13,385 nt of DNA from Comamonadaceae bacterium (GTDB lineage Bacteria > Pseudomonadota > Gammaproteobacteria > Burkholderiales > Burkholderiaceae_C). How positions within the stretch are numbered: position 1 is the stretch's first letter; every line of letters begins with the position of its first letter. The stretch lies in assembly GCA_027490555.1 (NCBI GenBank), contig JAIXXW010000247.1, positions 1 through 13,385 on the forward strand, read 5' to 3'. Shown here one piece after another: positions 1 through 8,063 of the stretch. The position numbers were made by a program, and so were the translations under genes. The notes below the pieces were generated by a model. That model was not told where the DNA came from, searched no databases, and worked only from the letters and a program-made list of their open reading frames with translations.

Positions 1-534
1 AGCATGGTCAGCACCAAAAATGCACTGGATATTGCCGTTCAGGGTTCCGGCTTTTTCCAGATCACCCAAACCGACGGCACCATCGCCTACACCCGGGATG
101 GCAGCTTCAAGCTGTCCTCGACCGGCCAACTGGTCACCGCCAACGGCTCGCTGCTGCAGCCCGGCATCACCATCCCGGCCAACGTGGCCAGCATCTCGAT
201 TGGCCAAGACGGCACAGTCTCGGTCGAAACCGCCGCAGGCGGTGGCGCTCAAGTGATCGGCCAGATCCAGATTGCGCGCTTTCCCAACCCGGCCGGCCTG
301 CAGTCCATCGGGCAAAACCTGCTCAAGCAAACGGCCGCCAGCGGCGCACCGGTGGTGGGTCAGCCCGGTTTGGAAGGCGCAGGCCAGCTGATGCAAGGCG
401 CGCTGGAAGCCTCCAACGTGAATGTGGTGGAGGAGATGGTCAACATGATCGAGACCCAACGCGCCTACGAAATCAACTCCAAAGCCATCTCGGCCGTGGA
501 CGGCATGCTGCGCTTCCTGAACAACAACATGTGA
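1..534 (+). CDS. flgG: Flagellar basal-body distal rod protein FlgG (5' truncated by window)
   Basis: FlgG forms the distal rod, the periplasmic drive shaft joining the proximal rod to the hook. The reading frame is open from base 1, so the methionine at base 4 is internal; 177 residues are present of about 260 usual, so roughly 80 N-terminal residues lie off the window. Visible family signatures are the LDIAVQGSGFFQI segment, the GTIAYTRDGSFKL segment typical of FlgE/F/G proteins, and the C-terminal helix region SNVNVVEEMVNMIETQRAYE ending in a short MLRFLNNNM tail. The VNVVEEMV form and rod-like length point to FlgG rather than FlgF or FlgE. Its stop shares a base with the likely flgH start (TGATG), so translation is probably coupled. 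The identification is secure. Confidence 0.95.
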   Translation, partial: SMVSTKNALDIAVQGSGFFQITQTDGTIAYTRDGSFKLSSTGQLVTANGSLLQPGITIPANVASISIGQDGTVSVETAAGGGAQVIGQIQIARFPNPAGLQSIGQNLLKQTAASGAPVVGQPGLEGAGQLMQGALEASNVNVVEEMVNMIETQRAYEINSKAISAVDGMLRFLNNNM

Positions 535-1271
535 TGACTGGCATGAAAAAAACGCCCTCTTTGACACTCCGACTGGCACTGCTGAGCAGCATGGTCCTGG
601 GATTGAGCGCCTGCGGCACCGCCCCCGTGGCCTTGAAACACTCCCCGGAATTTGCCCCTGTGCTGCCCGTGGCCTTCGAAAGACCACGCGAAGTGACCGG
701 TGCCATCTTCAACGGCCAAAACAGCGACAATTTTTTCGGTCGCAGCCGAAACTACCGCGTGGGTGACCTGATCACAATCCGACTGGAAGAATCATCGCAA
801 GCCAACCGTAAACAAGAGGGCAGCGTGAACCGTGGGTCTTCAAACGATGTGATTCCGCAGGGCCTGAATACGGCTGTGGGTGATCTGTCTTTGCCGACGA
901 AAGTTTTGGGCACAACTCTCGGTGGTGTCATGAGTGGTGTCAACCTCAACAAAGCAACGATAGACAGCAAAGGGATTGGAGAAGCCGTTCAAACTGCGGG
1001 TATGCGCGGGCTGGTCACTGTCACAGTCACAGAAGTATTGGCGAATGGTAACTTGATGGTTCGCGGGGAAAAACAACTGGGGTTCACGGAAGGATCTGAA
1101 ATCATCCAAATCAGCGGCATCCTGCGGCCCAATGACATCTCGCCCAACAACATGGTGCAATCGCTCCGTTTGGCCAATGCCCAGATTACCTACAGAGGCA
1201 CTGGGGACAAGGCCAATGCCTCCAAAGCTGGCTGGGGCACCAGCGCCCTGCTCAAACTCTGGCCGTTTTAA
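534..1271 (+). CDS. flgH: Flagellar L-ring lipoprotein FlgH
   Basis: FlgH builds the outer-membrane L-ring, the bushing around the rod. The N-terminus is a lipoprotein signal peptide: a KK pair, a hydrophobic stretch, then the lipobox LSAC with the acylated Cys at about residue 27. Family segments include SRNYRVGDLITIRLEE, a VTVTVTEVLANGNLMVRGEK-like beta-rich block and ISGILRPNDISPNNMV near the C-terminus. Length (about 245 aa) suits the family. The start at 534 overlaps the flgG stop (TGATG); ATG at 543 is an equally good alternative and gives a more usual signal peptide (MKKT). Codons from 837 to 1010 end in G or C less often than in neighbouring genes (30 of 58 by hand count). The gene sits between flgG and flgI as in the standard operon. 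Confidence 0.95.
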   Translation: MTGMKKTPSLTLRLALLSSMVLGLSACGTAPVALKHSPEFAPVLPVAFERPREVTGAIFNGQNSDNFFGRSRNYRVGDLITIRLEESSQANRKQEGSVNRGSSNDVIPQGLNTAVGDLSLPTKVLGTTLGGVMSGVNLNKATIDSKGIGEAVQTAGMRGLVTVTVTEVLANGNLMVRGEKQLGFTEGSEIIQISGILRPNDISPNNMVQSLRLANAQITYRGTGDKANASKAGWGTSALLKLWPF

Positions 1272-1286
1272 ATCCTGAACACCACC

Positions 1287-2411
1287 ATGATCTCCCGATT
1301 GCTCTCGATTGTTTTGCTGTTCAGCCTGTGCGGCTCCGCCTGGGCTGACCGGGTCAAAGACCTGGCCACCGTGGCTGCCGGTCGCAGCAACCAACTCATT
1401 GGTTACGGCTTGGTCGTCGGCCTGCAAGGCACAGGTGACGGTGCCACGGTCTCCTTCACCACCCAAAGCATGCGCTCCATGCTCAGCCGACTGGGTGTCA
1501 ACATCGACGGCCCCCTGTCTGACTTTGAGCAAGCCGGCACCAGCGGCCGTCTGGACATCCGCAATGCGGCAGCTGTGATGATCACCGCCGAATTGCCCGG
1601 CTTTGCCAAGCCTGGGCAAAAAATCGACATCAATGTGTCCGCCATCGGAAGGGCCACCAGCCTGCGCGGCGGCAACTTGTTGCTGACCAGTTTGCGTGGT
1701 GTGGACGGTGAGGTGTACGCGATGGCCCAGGGCGCCCTGAACACCACCGATGTGGAAAGCAGCGCAGCAGGCTCCAAGGTGAGCATCGGCGTGCCCACCT
1801 CCGGGCGTGTCCCCAACGGTGGGACCGTGGAGCGCATCGTGGAAAACCCGTTCGAAACCTCTGAGTACGTGGTCATGAATGTGCGTGAAGCCGACTTCAC
1901 CACCACCACGGCGATTGTCAACGCAGTCAATAAAAACTTTGGCGATGGCACAGCCCGGGCCATCGACGGCATGTCGCTGGCCATCCGTGCCCCCACCAAC
2001 ATGTCTCAGCGCGTGGCCTTCATGAGCATGGTGGAGAACCTCGATGTGGTGCCCGGTGAACCGCCGGCCCGCGTGGTGGTCAACTCCCGCACCGGCACGG
2101 TTGTGATCAGCCGCAATGTGCGGGTGACCGCATCGGCCGTGGCCCACGGCACCATCTCGGTGGCCATTGCCGCCACCAACGAAGTTTCCCAGCCCAACCC
2201 CTTGGGCCAGGGACAAACCGCTGCGGTGCAAAACGCCAACATCGAAGTGACCGAGCCGAAAAATCCGATGTTCTTGTTCCAGCCGGGTGTGGATTTGCGC
2301 CAGGTGGTGGACGCGGTCAACCAGGTGGGCGCCACGCCCTCCGCCCTGATCGCCATCCTGGAAGCCCTCAAAAGCACCGGCAGCCTGCGGGCCGAACTGA
2401 TCATCATCTGA
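1287..2411 (+). CDS. flgI: Flagellar P-ring protein FlgI
   Basis: FlgI is the periplasmic P-ring subunit that surrounds the rod in the peptidoglycan layer. The protein has 374 residues, the usual length. It begins with a Sec signal peptide (hydrophobic residues 5-17, likely cleaved after AWA at residue 20), followed by the family-defining mature N-terminus DRVKDLATVAAGRSNQLIGY and GLVVGLQGTGDG. Further matches are the PGFAKPGQKIDINVSAIG and LRGGNLLLTSLRGVDGEVYA regions and the conserved C-terminus with LRQVVDAVNQVGATPSALIA. It follows flgH by 15 bases with no strong Shine-Dalgarno sequence, so coupling within the operon is likely. The FlgA chaperone that helps P-ring assembly is not in the window. 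Confidence 0.97.
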   Translation: MISRLLSIVLLFSLCGSAWADRVKDLATVAAGRSNQLIGYGLVVGLQGTGDGATVSFTTQSMRSMLSRLGVNIDGPLSDFEQAGTSGRLDIRNAAAVMITAELPGFAKPGQKIDINVSAIGRATSLRGGNLLLTSLRGVDGEVYAMAQGALNTTDVESSAAGSKVSIGVPTSGRVPNGGTVERIVENPFETSEYVVMNVREADFTTTTAIVNAVNKNFGDGTARAIDGMSLAIRAPTNMSQRVAFMSMVENLDVVPGEPPARVVVNSRTGTVVISRNVRVTASAVAHGTISVAIAATNEVSQPNPLGQGQTAAVQNANIEVTEPKNPMFLFQPGVDLRQVVDAVNQVGATPSALIAILEALKSTGSLRAELIII

Positions 2412-2430
2412 GCCACCGCTGGATGAGACC

Positions 2431-2889
2431 ATGAACGACATCACCTCCACCAGCAGCTATCTGGACTTCAGTGCCCTGACGCGGCTCAAGGGTGATGCCG
2501 CGCGCGACCCCCACCAAGCCATTCGCCAGACCGCCGAGCAATTCGAAGCCTATTTCATCCAGCAGATGATGAAAACCATGCGCGAATCCATCGAAAAGAG
2601 CGATTTGATCGATGGCGGCAACATGGACATGTACCAGGACCTGATGGACAAGGAAGTGTCCTTGAGCATGGCCAAACGCGGGGGCATGGGCCTGGCCGAC
2701 ATGCTGGAGCGTCAAATGAAGCAGGCTCAGGCCCTCAGCACCCAGGACGCTCTGAAATCGCACCCAGGGGCCGTGGCCCCCCACCTGCCGCTGAACCCGA
2801 CCCGGGATCCCATGCAGCTCAAACCAGCGGCCATCGAAGCCTACCAGCTTGAGCGTCAGCAAGGCTTCAAACTCAAAGGCCGGCCATGA
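2431..2889 (+). CDS. flgJ: Single-domain FlgJ, rod-binding/rod-cap protein lacking the muramidase domain
   Basis: The N-terminal domain of FlgJ caps the growing rod. This protein has only that part: residues about 28-100 carry AIRQTAEQFEAYFIQQMMK, a DLIDGGNMDMYQDLMDKE segment and SMAKRGGMGLADML, all typical of the rod-binding domain. The remaining 50 residues are Pro/Gln-rich and show no glucosaminidase/muramidase motif. At 152 aa it is half the length of the dual-domain FlgJ (about 310 aa) known from enterobacteria and many betaproteobacteria. The stop overlaps the flgK start (ATGA), so no muramidase remnant follows; this looks like a settled short form rather than a frameshift. A GGATGAG stretch just upstream could serve as the ribosome-binding site. 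A separate lytic enzyme must open the wall; none is encoded in this window. Confidence 0.9.
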   Translation: MNDITSTSSYLDFSALTRLKGDAARDPHQAIRQTAEQFEAYFIQQMMKTMRESIEKSDLIDGGNMDMYQDLMDKEVSLSMAKRGGMGLADMLERQMKQAQALSTQDALKSHPGAVAPHLPLNPTRDPMQLKPAAIEAYQLERQQGFKLKGRP

Positions 2890-5393
2890 GTGATTTGCTC
2901 AGCATTGGCAGCTCGGGTGTCACCGCCTACCAGCGGGCGCTGTCCACTGTCTCCAACAACATTGCCAACGTCAACACCGAGGGCTACACCCGCCAGGACG
3001 TTTCGCTCACGGCCAACCTGCCACGTCAAATCGGCAGCAGCTATCTGGGCACGGGCACCCGCTTCGATGCGGTGCAACGGCAATACGATGCCTTTGTTGA
3101 GTCGAACCTGCGCAACAGCAACAGCGACTTGCAAAGCCAAAAGCCCCTGCTGTCCTACGTCAACCGCCTGATCGATGTCATGGGCGACGAAAGCATCGGT
3201 CTGACCACGGCCATGAATTTGTTCTTTGAATCTGCACGCGATCTGGCCAGTGATCCGGCCTCGGTGGTCTCGCGCAGCATCTTTGTACGCGATGCAGACG
3301 GCCTGGCCGCACGTTTTCGGCAATTGGCTGGCCAATTTGAGTTGCTCGACAACGAGACCCGTCAATCCGTCGAGACCGACGTGGGCCAGATCAACGCCCT
3401 GTCCGAACAGCTGGCACAAATGAACAAGCAATTGGCCAAACACAGCTCGGCCGCCAGCCAGCCTTCGGAACTCCTGGACCAACGGGATCTGTTGCTGCGC
3501 GAAATCTCCAGTCTGGTTGCCATCAAAACCAAATTTGAAACCAACGGGGCTGTGGTCGTCAGTGTCGGCGACACCCTGGACCAGGGCATCTTGGTCAAAA
3601 ACAACACCTCGCGCGCCATCAGCGTGATGAGCTCCAGCATCGAGCCCGGCAAACTGGAGTTCGTGATCGACGCTTATGCCAGCCCTGAGACCATGCCGGG
3701 CATCGTCAGCGGAAAAATTGGCGGCGCCATGAATTTTCGCGACAAGGTCCTCAATCCGGCTTCCGATGCCCTGGACATCTTGTCGGTCACCTTGGTCAAC
3801 GAGGTCAATGCGGTGCACCGTGACGGGGTCGATGCCGAGGGTCTTCTGGGGGGTGACTTGTTCGGCTTTGTGCCAGGTCAACCAGGCCAAGCCTCGGGCA
3901 TGACCTTGATGATCCAGGATGCCAACCGCGTGGCTGCCGCAGGTCAGTTCCGGGTGATTGACGACCCCCTCAACAGTGGCACAGCACAGGCGAGGATTGC
4001 ATACAGTCCGCCTGAATTCCAGGGACCCACGCAGCTTCGAGGCGACATGGCGCTGGCCAAGATCCCACAGGTCATCACGTCCGAGTTCAACATCGAATCC
4101 AGCCAAGGTTTTACCTCTTTGGGCTTGATTCCGATTGGCACGCAAGACCTGTCCATGACCTTGCAAAGCCCAAGAGCAGGTCAAACCTTGCAGGTTTTGA
4201 CCCGCGATGGGCGACACCTTTTAGGCAGCCCCCTGAACGCCACCCAGCAAGCCTTGATGGTCAATCAAGCCAATGGCATGGAAGCGGGCGCCACCTACAG
4301 CCAACAGACTTTGAACGCGGCCCCACCGGCTTCGTACTTGGGCATGGACATCTTTCTGGGCGCGAAGGCCAGTGTCAGCCAGATCCAGCAATACAACAGC
4401 ACAACGGGTGATCTTCAATCACCCTTGTCTGTGGCAGCTCAACTGACAGGCAAAGTCTTTGTGAATTCCAACGACGGCATTCAAGCCAACACCTTTCAGC
4501 TCAACGGTGAATACCTGCCCGCTTTGGCAGGTCCCCTGACACTCGACTCGGTGGTCAACTGGATCAACACCGCGACCGCCAGCGCCCCTGCAGCCAGCCG
4601 AACCACGGCCTCGGCAGTGGATGGCAAACTGGTGCTCAGCCGCCCCAGCACCGACACCACCCATGACATTCGACTGGGACTGGGCAACGAAGGCACCCCT
4701 GCTGACTTGGCGCGCCTTGGATTTGACAGCACGCTTCACATCCAGGGCGGCTCCACAGACGACCTGCTGGTGTTTGTCACCGACACGGCCATCCCGGCCA
4801 ACAGCCCATCCAGTACCGTCAGTTTGCGAACTCAATTCGAGGACATCGACGGCGACATGAAACAAGCGCTGCGGGCCTCGCAACTCAAGGTGATCTTCAC
4901 CAGCGACACCGATTACGAAATCATCGACACCCGCTCCTGGTCTGTGCTGGCAGAGCGCACACTGATCCCCGATCCACTGTCGGCCACACCCAGTCTGACT
5001 TACCGGGGACTCAAACTGGAGTTCTCCACCGCTCCGAAGAAGGGTGACGAATTCACCATCGACGGCAACCGGGATGGCATTGGCAACAACGAAACCATGT
5101 TGCGCCTGGTGGCACTGGAAGAGCAACGCATCATGCCCGGTGGCCTGACCATCACCGAGGCTTACATCGAACGGGTCAACCAGGTCGGCAACGTGGCACG
5201 CCAGGCCGCCATTGCCGAACAAGCTCTGGAAGTGGTTCACCAGCAAGCCCAAGAAGCGCGCGACAGCATCAGCGGGGTCAGCCTGGACGAAGAGGCTTCT
5301 GCCCTGGTGCGGTTCCAGCAGGCCTACCAGGCCAATGCCAAGGTCATGCAAACCAGCATGACCCTTTTTGAAAGCATTCTGCAAATCCGCTGA
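2886..5393 (+). CDS. flgK: Flagellar hook-associated protein 1 FlgK (enlarged)
   Basis: FlgK is the first hook-filament junction protein, exported through the flagellar type III apparatus. The start overlaps the flgJ stop (ATGA). Residues 23-36 (SNNIANVNTEGYTR) are the rod/hook-family D0 signature, and the C-terminus (SGVSLDEEASALVRFQQAYQ, then ANAKVMQTSMTLFESIL) is the matching FlgK coiled-coil end. At 835 aa it is much longer than the enterobacterial protein (about 550 aa). The extra length is central and surface-exposed by analogy. Residues about 525-613, with LTLDSVVNWIN, a VDGKLVLSR strand and LARLGF, resemble the flagellin 'IN' motif repeat seen in FliD and flagellins. No frameshift or stop interrupts the frame. 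FlgK identity is secure; the IN-like subdomain is my reading by pattern. Confidence 0.95.
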   Translation: MSDLLSIGSSGVTAYQRALSTVSNNIANVNTEGYTRQDVSLTANLPRQIGSSYLGTGTRFDAVQRQYDAFVESNLRNSNSDLQSQKPLLSYVNRLIDVMGDESIGLTTAMNLFFESARDLASDPASVVSRSIFVRDADGLAARFRQLAGQFELLDNETRQSVETDVGQINALSEQLAQMNKQLAKHSSAASQPSELLDQRDLLLREISSLVAIKTKFETNGAVVVSVGDTLDQGILVKNNTSRAISVMSSSIEPGKLEFVIDAYASPETMPGIVSGKIGGAMNFRDKVLNPASDALDILSVTLVNEVNAVHRDGVDAEGLLGGDLFGFVPGQPGQASGMTLMIQDANRVAAAGQFRVIDDPLNSGTAQARIAYSPPEFQGPTQLRGDMALAKIPQVITSEFNIESSQGFTSLGLIPIGTQDLSMTLQSPRAGQTLQVLTRDGRHLLGSPLNATQQALMVNQANGMEAGATYSQQTLNAAPPASYLGMDIFLGAKASVSQIQQYNSTTGDLQSPLSVAAQLTGKVFVNSNDGIQANTFQLNGEYLPALAGPLTLDSVVNWINTATASAPAASRTTASAVDGKLVLSRPSTDTTHDIRLGLGNEGTPADLARLGFDSTLHIQGGSTDDLLVFVTDTAIPANSPSSTVSLRTQFEDIDGDMKQALRASQLKVIFTSDTDYEIIDTRSWSVLAERTLIPDPLSATPSLTYRGLKLEFSTAPKKGDEFTIDGNRDGIGNNETMLRLVALEEQRIMPGGLTITEAYIERVNQVGNVARQAAIAEQALEVVHQQAQEARDSISGVSLDEEASALVRFQQAYQANAKVMQTSMTLFESILQIR

Positions 5394-5404
5394 GCTCAGG
5401 CACC

Positions 5405-6319
5405 ATGAAAATCTCCACATCATTCCTGTTTGAACGTGCCACCGAGCGGATGAGCACCATCCAGAACAAGCTGGCCAGCACACAGGCCCAAATGGCTGTG
5501 GGCAAGCAAATCTTGTCGCCCAGCGATGCGCCCGACCAGGCTGCGGCCATCCAGCGGCTCAAGGGTGAAGTGCAACGGCAAGAGAGCCACATGCGCACGC
5601 TGGACGTGGCGATGCGGCGCTACACGGCGGAAGAAACCGCCTTGTCGGCCTCCAACGACATCCTGATCCGCCTCAAGGAGTTGGGCCTGCAAGCAGCCAA
5701 CGACACCCTGGGACCCGATGATCGGAAAACCATTGCTGTCGAAATGAGCGCCTTGCGCGATCAACTGCTGAGCCTGGGCAACACACGCGACGACAGCGGC
5801 AATTACCTGTTCTCGGGGACCCGGGTGAATACCCCTGCTTTTGTGGAAGACGCCAACGGTGTTGTGGTCTACCAGGGGGACCAGACACAAACCCGGATAC
5901 CAGCGGGCGTGGAGCGCAGCGTCGAATTCACCAGGGCGGGCACCGATGTGTTCAGCCGGGTTGTGCGCGACAACGGCAACAGCGTCGGATTTTTCGACGC
6001 ACTGGACCAAATGATCCACGGGGTGGAAAGCCATCAGACCAGCAAAATTCAGCAAGGCATTGCCGACCTGACCCAAATGCACAACAGCCTGACCTTGTCC
6101 CAGGCCAAAAACGGCTCCGACCAGACCGTGGTCCAGTCGCAACTGGATGTGCTGGATGAAACAGCCCTGCGCCTGAAATCGACCCTGTCGGAAATTGAAG
6201 ACCTGGACTATGCCGAAGCCGTGACCCGCATGAACAAGGAAATGATGGCCCTGGAAGCGGCCATGGGCAGTTTTGCCAAGATCTCAGGATTAACCCTTTT
6301 TGACTACTTGAGAGGCTGA
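5405..6319 (+). CDS. flgL: Flagellar hook-associated protein 3 FlgL
   Basis: FlgL is the second hook-filament junction protein, placed between FlgK and flagellin. The 304-aa length is normal. The N-terminal flagellin-like domain starts MKISTSFLFERATERMSTIQ and continues with GKQILSPSDAPDQAAAIQRL, followed by a long helix ending near ALRDQLLSLGNTRDDSGNYL and FSGTRVNTPAF, a motif that separates FlgL from true flagellin. The C-terminal helix (DLDYAEAVTRMNKEMMALEA) matches flagellin C-terminal domains and ends in LTLFDYLRG. It follows flgK by 11 bases and is probably on the same transcript. It is too short and too FlgL-like to be flagellin; no fliC occurs in the window. Confidence 0.95.
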   Translation: MKISTSFLFERATERMSTIQNKLASTQAQMAVGKQILSPSDAPDQAAAIQRLKGEVQRQESHMRTLDVAMRRYTAEETALSASNDILIRLKELGLQAANDTLGPDDRKTIAVEMSALRDQLLSLGNTRDDSGNYLFSGTRVNTPAFVEDANGVVVYQGDQTQTRIPAGVERSVEFTRAGTDVFSRVVRDNGNSVGFFDALDQMIHGVESHQTSKIQQGIADLTQMHNSLTLSQAKNGSDQTVVQSQLDVLDETALRLKSTLSEIEDLDYAEAVTRMNKEMMALEAAMGSFAKISGLTLFDYLRG

Positions 6320-6343
6320 GTCTGTCCAACACTTGAATGTGCC

Positions 6344-6359
6344 GGCCTGGTGCCGATTC
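6344..6359 (+). promoter_or_regulatory. Possible sigma-28 (FliA) -10 element upstream of fliD
   Basis: The 84-base gap between flgL and fliD contains GCCGATTC at 6352-6359, matching six of eight bases of the FliA -10 consensus GCCGATAA. Eleven bases upstream, the right spacing, lies TTGAATGT (6333-6340), which matches TAAAGTTT at only four of eight positions. Transcription would begin near 6366, giving a leader of about 38 bases to the fliD ATG. FliA control of fliD is normal in other flagellates. The weak -35 keeps this tentative. Confidence 0.35.
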
Positions 6360-6403
6360 ATTGAGAGAACAAGCCACTCCAACCCCAAGCAAGCTCCCAC
6401 AGC

Positions 6404-8026
6404 ATGGCCACCAGCAGCATTGTCAAGACACTCGGCGCCGGATCCGGCATCGATGTCAAAAGCCTCGCCCAAAGCCTGGTCGATGCCGAAAAAACGCCCA
6501 GAAAAGAGCGCATTGAAGCCAAGATTGCCCAATCAGAGGCCAAGATCACCGGCTACAGCGCGGTCAAATTCGCTCTCTCCGATCTGAAAAACGCTTTTAC
6601 AAAGATCAACGACGCCAGCGACTTCAATTCCATCCAGCCCAGCAACACCCAGCCCTCTGCTTTCAGTGTCACCGCCAACACCACCGCCGAAGCAGGCAGC
6701 TACAGCATCGAAGTGCTCAACACGGCCTTGGCCCAACGCACCGCCAGCGGCGTTTTTGAACAGCGCAGCACACCCCTCAGCAATGCCAACGAGGCATTCA
6801 CACTGCAACTGACCATTGGCGATGGTGCTCCACGTGCGATCGAGGTCAATCCAGTCAACCCGGCCAATGCCACACGACCTGTGGCGACGCCTGCGTCCAT
6901 CGTGAGCGCCATCAACGGCGCCAAGCTGGGCGTGACCGCCCAACTGATCAACACCGGCAACGGCCATCAAATTGTGTTGTCGGGCCAGCCAGGCCATGCC
7001 AATCGCTTCCAGATGAGTGGCAACATCGCCAGCACCGCCACCATAGAAACCGATGACCCGTCTGACCCCTCCGTGGCCTTTGTGGTGAACGCGGAGGCCA
7101 CCGCCTCTTCCGTCCAAGCCGTTTTTGACGATGGCGGATCGACCACCACCGTGGAACTGGTGAAAAACAACCAAGGCAAGTGGGTGCTGCCCGACGGCAC
7201 GACCAGGCCCGATGGCACCGTCACCCTGAATGCCCAAAAGCCGGTTTTCAGCCAGTCACTGCAAACAGCCCGCGATGCCAGTTTCAAAGTCAACGGCCTG
7301 CTCGTCAACCGGAGCAGCAACACCATCAACGATGTCATCGATGGGGTCACACTGGACTTGTTCACCCAGACATCGGGCGCTGCCAGACTCGATCTGAACC
7401 GCGACACCACCAGCATCAAAGCCAACATCCAAGGCTTGGTGACGTCCTACAACGATTTTGAAGAATCCCTCAAAATTTTGGGAGACAGGTCCAGTGCGGT
7501 AGAAGAATTTGGTGGAGCCTTGGCCGGTGAAAGCCTGTTGCAATCCATTCGCAACCAAGTTCGTGCTTTGGTGACCAACACCTCGAACACCCCTGGCTCC
7601 ACCATCAAGGCTGCACGGGATGTGGGTCTGACGCTGGACCGGTTTGGCAAACTCAATCTGGATGAATCCAAACTGGATGCGGCCCTTCAGGACAATTTCG
7701 GCCAAGTGTCGACCATGTTCACGGCGGGCACCAGCAACAAAAGCATCTACAGCCCGGCACCCGCAGGCCTGGCCGGTGAGGCCATGAAAAGCATCGACAA
7801 AATGCTCTTGTCCACCGGCCTGATCGACACCCAAAGCAGAAGTGCAGCCGCACAAATCCTGAAACACAAGGAAGAGCTCAGTGTGCTGGATGAGCGCATG
7901 GAAAAGCTCATGGCCCGTTACATGAGCCAGTTCAGTGTCATGGAAAACATTGTGGGCAACAGCAACAGCATGCGCGAGGGTCTCAAAGGGACCTTCGAGG
8001 GCATGCTGAAAGCCTACGGCAACTGA
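6404..8026 (+). CDS. fliD: Flagellar filament cap protein FliD (HAP2)
   Basis: FliD caps the filament tip and helps flagellin subunits fold into place. The protein has 540 residues. The N-terminal domain shows GAGSGIDVKSLAQSLVDAEK, the classic FliD start, followed by long helices and a TANTTAEAGSYSIEVLNTA strand region. An IN-motif-like block lies at about residues 130-215 (ASIVSAINGAKLGVTAQLI and IVLSGQPG). The C-terminal domain contains SFKVNGLLVNRSSNTINDVI, then GVTLDLF, and a final helix (LDERMEKLMARYMSQFSVME) ending GMLKAYGN. It follows flgL directly, unusual because fliD commonly sits next to fliC and fliS/fliT; none of these is visible. No clear Shine-Dalgarno sequence precedes the ATG. 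It converges with the cyclic-nucleotide cassette on the other strand. Confidence 0.95.
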   Translation: MATSSIVKTLGAGSGIDVKSLAQSLVDAEKTPRKERIEAKIAQSEAKITGYSAVKFALSDLKNAFTKINDASDFNSIQPSNTQPSAFSVTANTTAEAGSYSIEVLNTALAQRTASGVFEQRSTPLSNANEAFTLQLTIGDGAPRAIEVNPVNPANATRPVATPASIVSAINGAKLGVTAQLINTGNGHQIVLSGQPGHANRFQMSGNIASTATIETDDPSDPSVAFVVNAEATASSVQAVFDDGGSTTTVELVKNNQGKWVLPDGTTRPDGTVTLNAQKPVFSQSLQTARDASFKVNGLLVNRSSNTINDVIDGVTLDLFTQTSGAARLDLNRDTTSIKANIQGLVTSYNDFEESLKILGDRSSAVEEFGGALAGESLLQSIRNQVRALVTNTSNTPGSTIKAARDVGLTLDRFGKLNLDESKLDAALQDNFGQVSTMFTAGTSNKSIYSPAPAGLAGEAMKSIDKMLLSTGLIDTQSRSAAAQILKHKEELSVLDERMEKLMARYMSQFSVMENIVGNSNSMREGLKGTFEGMLKAYGN

Positions 8027-8043
8027 GCCGCAAGACCTGGCAG

Positions 8044-8063
8044 GCCAGCTCAGTTGTGCTGGC
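8044..8063. terminator. Small inverted repeat between convergent genes, possible bidirectional terminator
   Basis: GCCAGC at 8044-8049 and GCTGGC at 8058-8063 form a perfect six-base-pair stem with an eight-base loop. It lies 17 bases after the fliD stop and overlaps the stop codon of the opposite phosphodiesterase gene. There is no T-run on either side, so as an intrinsic terminator it is weak. Position between convergent genes is the main support. Confidence 0.22.

Noticed and set aside
840..2450. Long open frame (536 aa) on the minus strand opposite flgH/flgI
   Set aside because: It is antisense to a clear FlgI, is rich in His/Gly/Asp as expected from a shadow of GC-rich coding DNA, and shows no domain.
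2856..4217. 453-aa minus-strand frame opposite flgK
   Set aside because: Shadow frame with low-complexity composition and no recognisable motif; the plus-strand FlgK is unambiguous.
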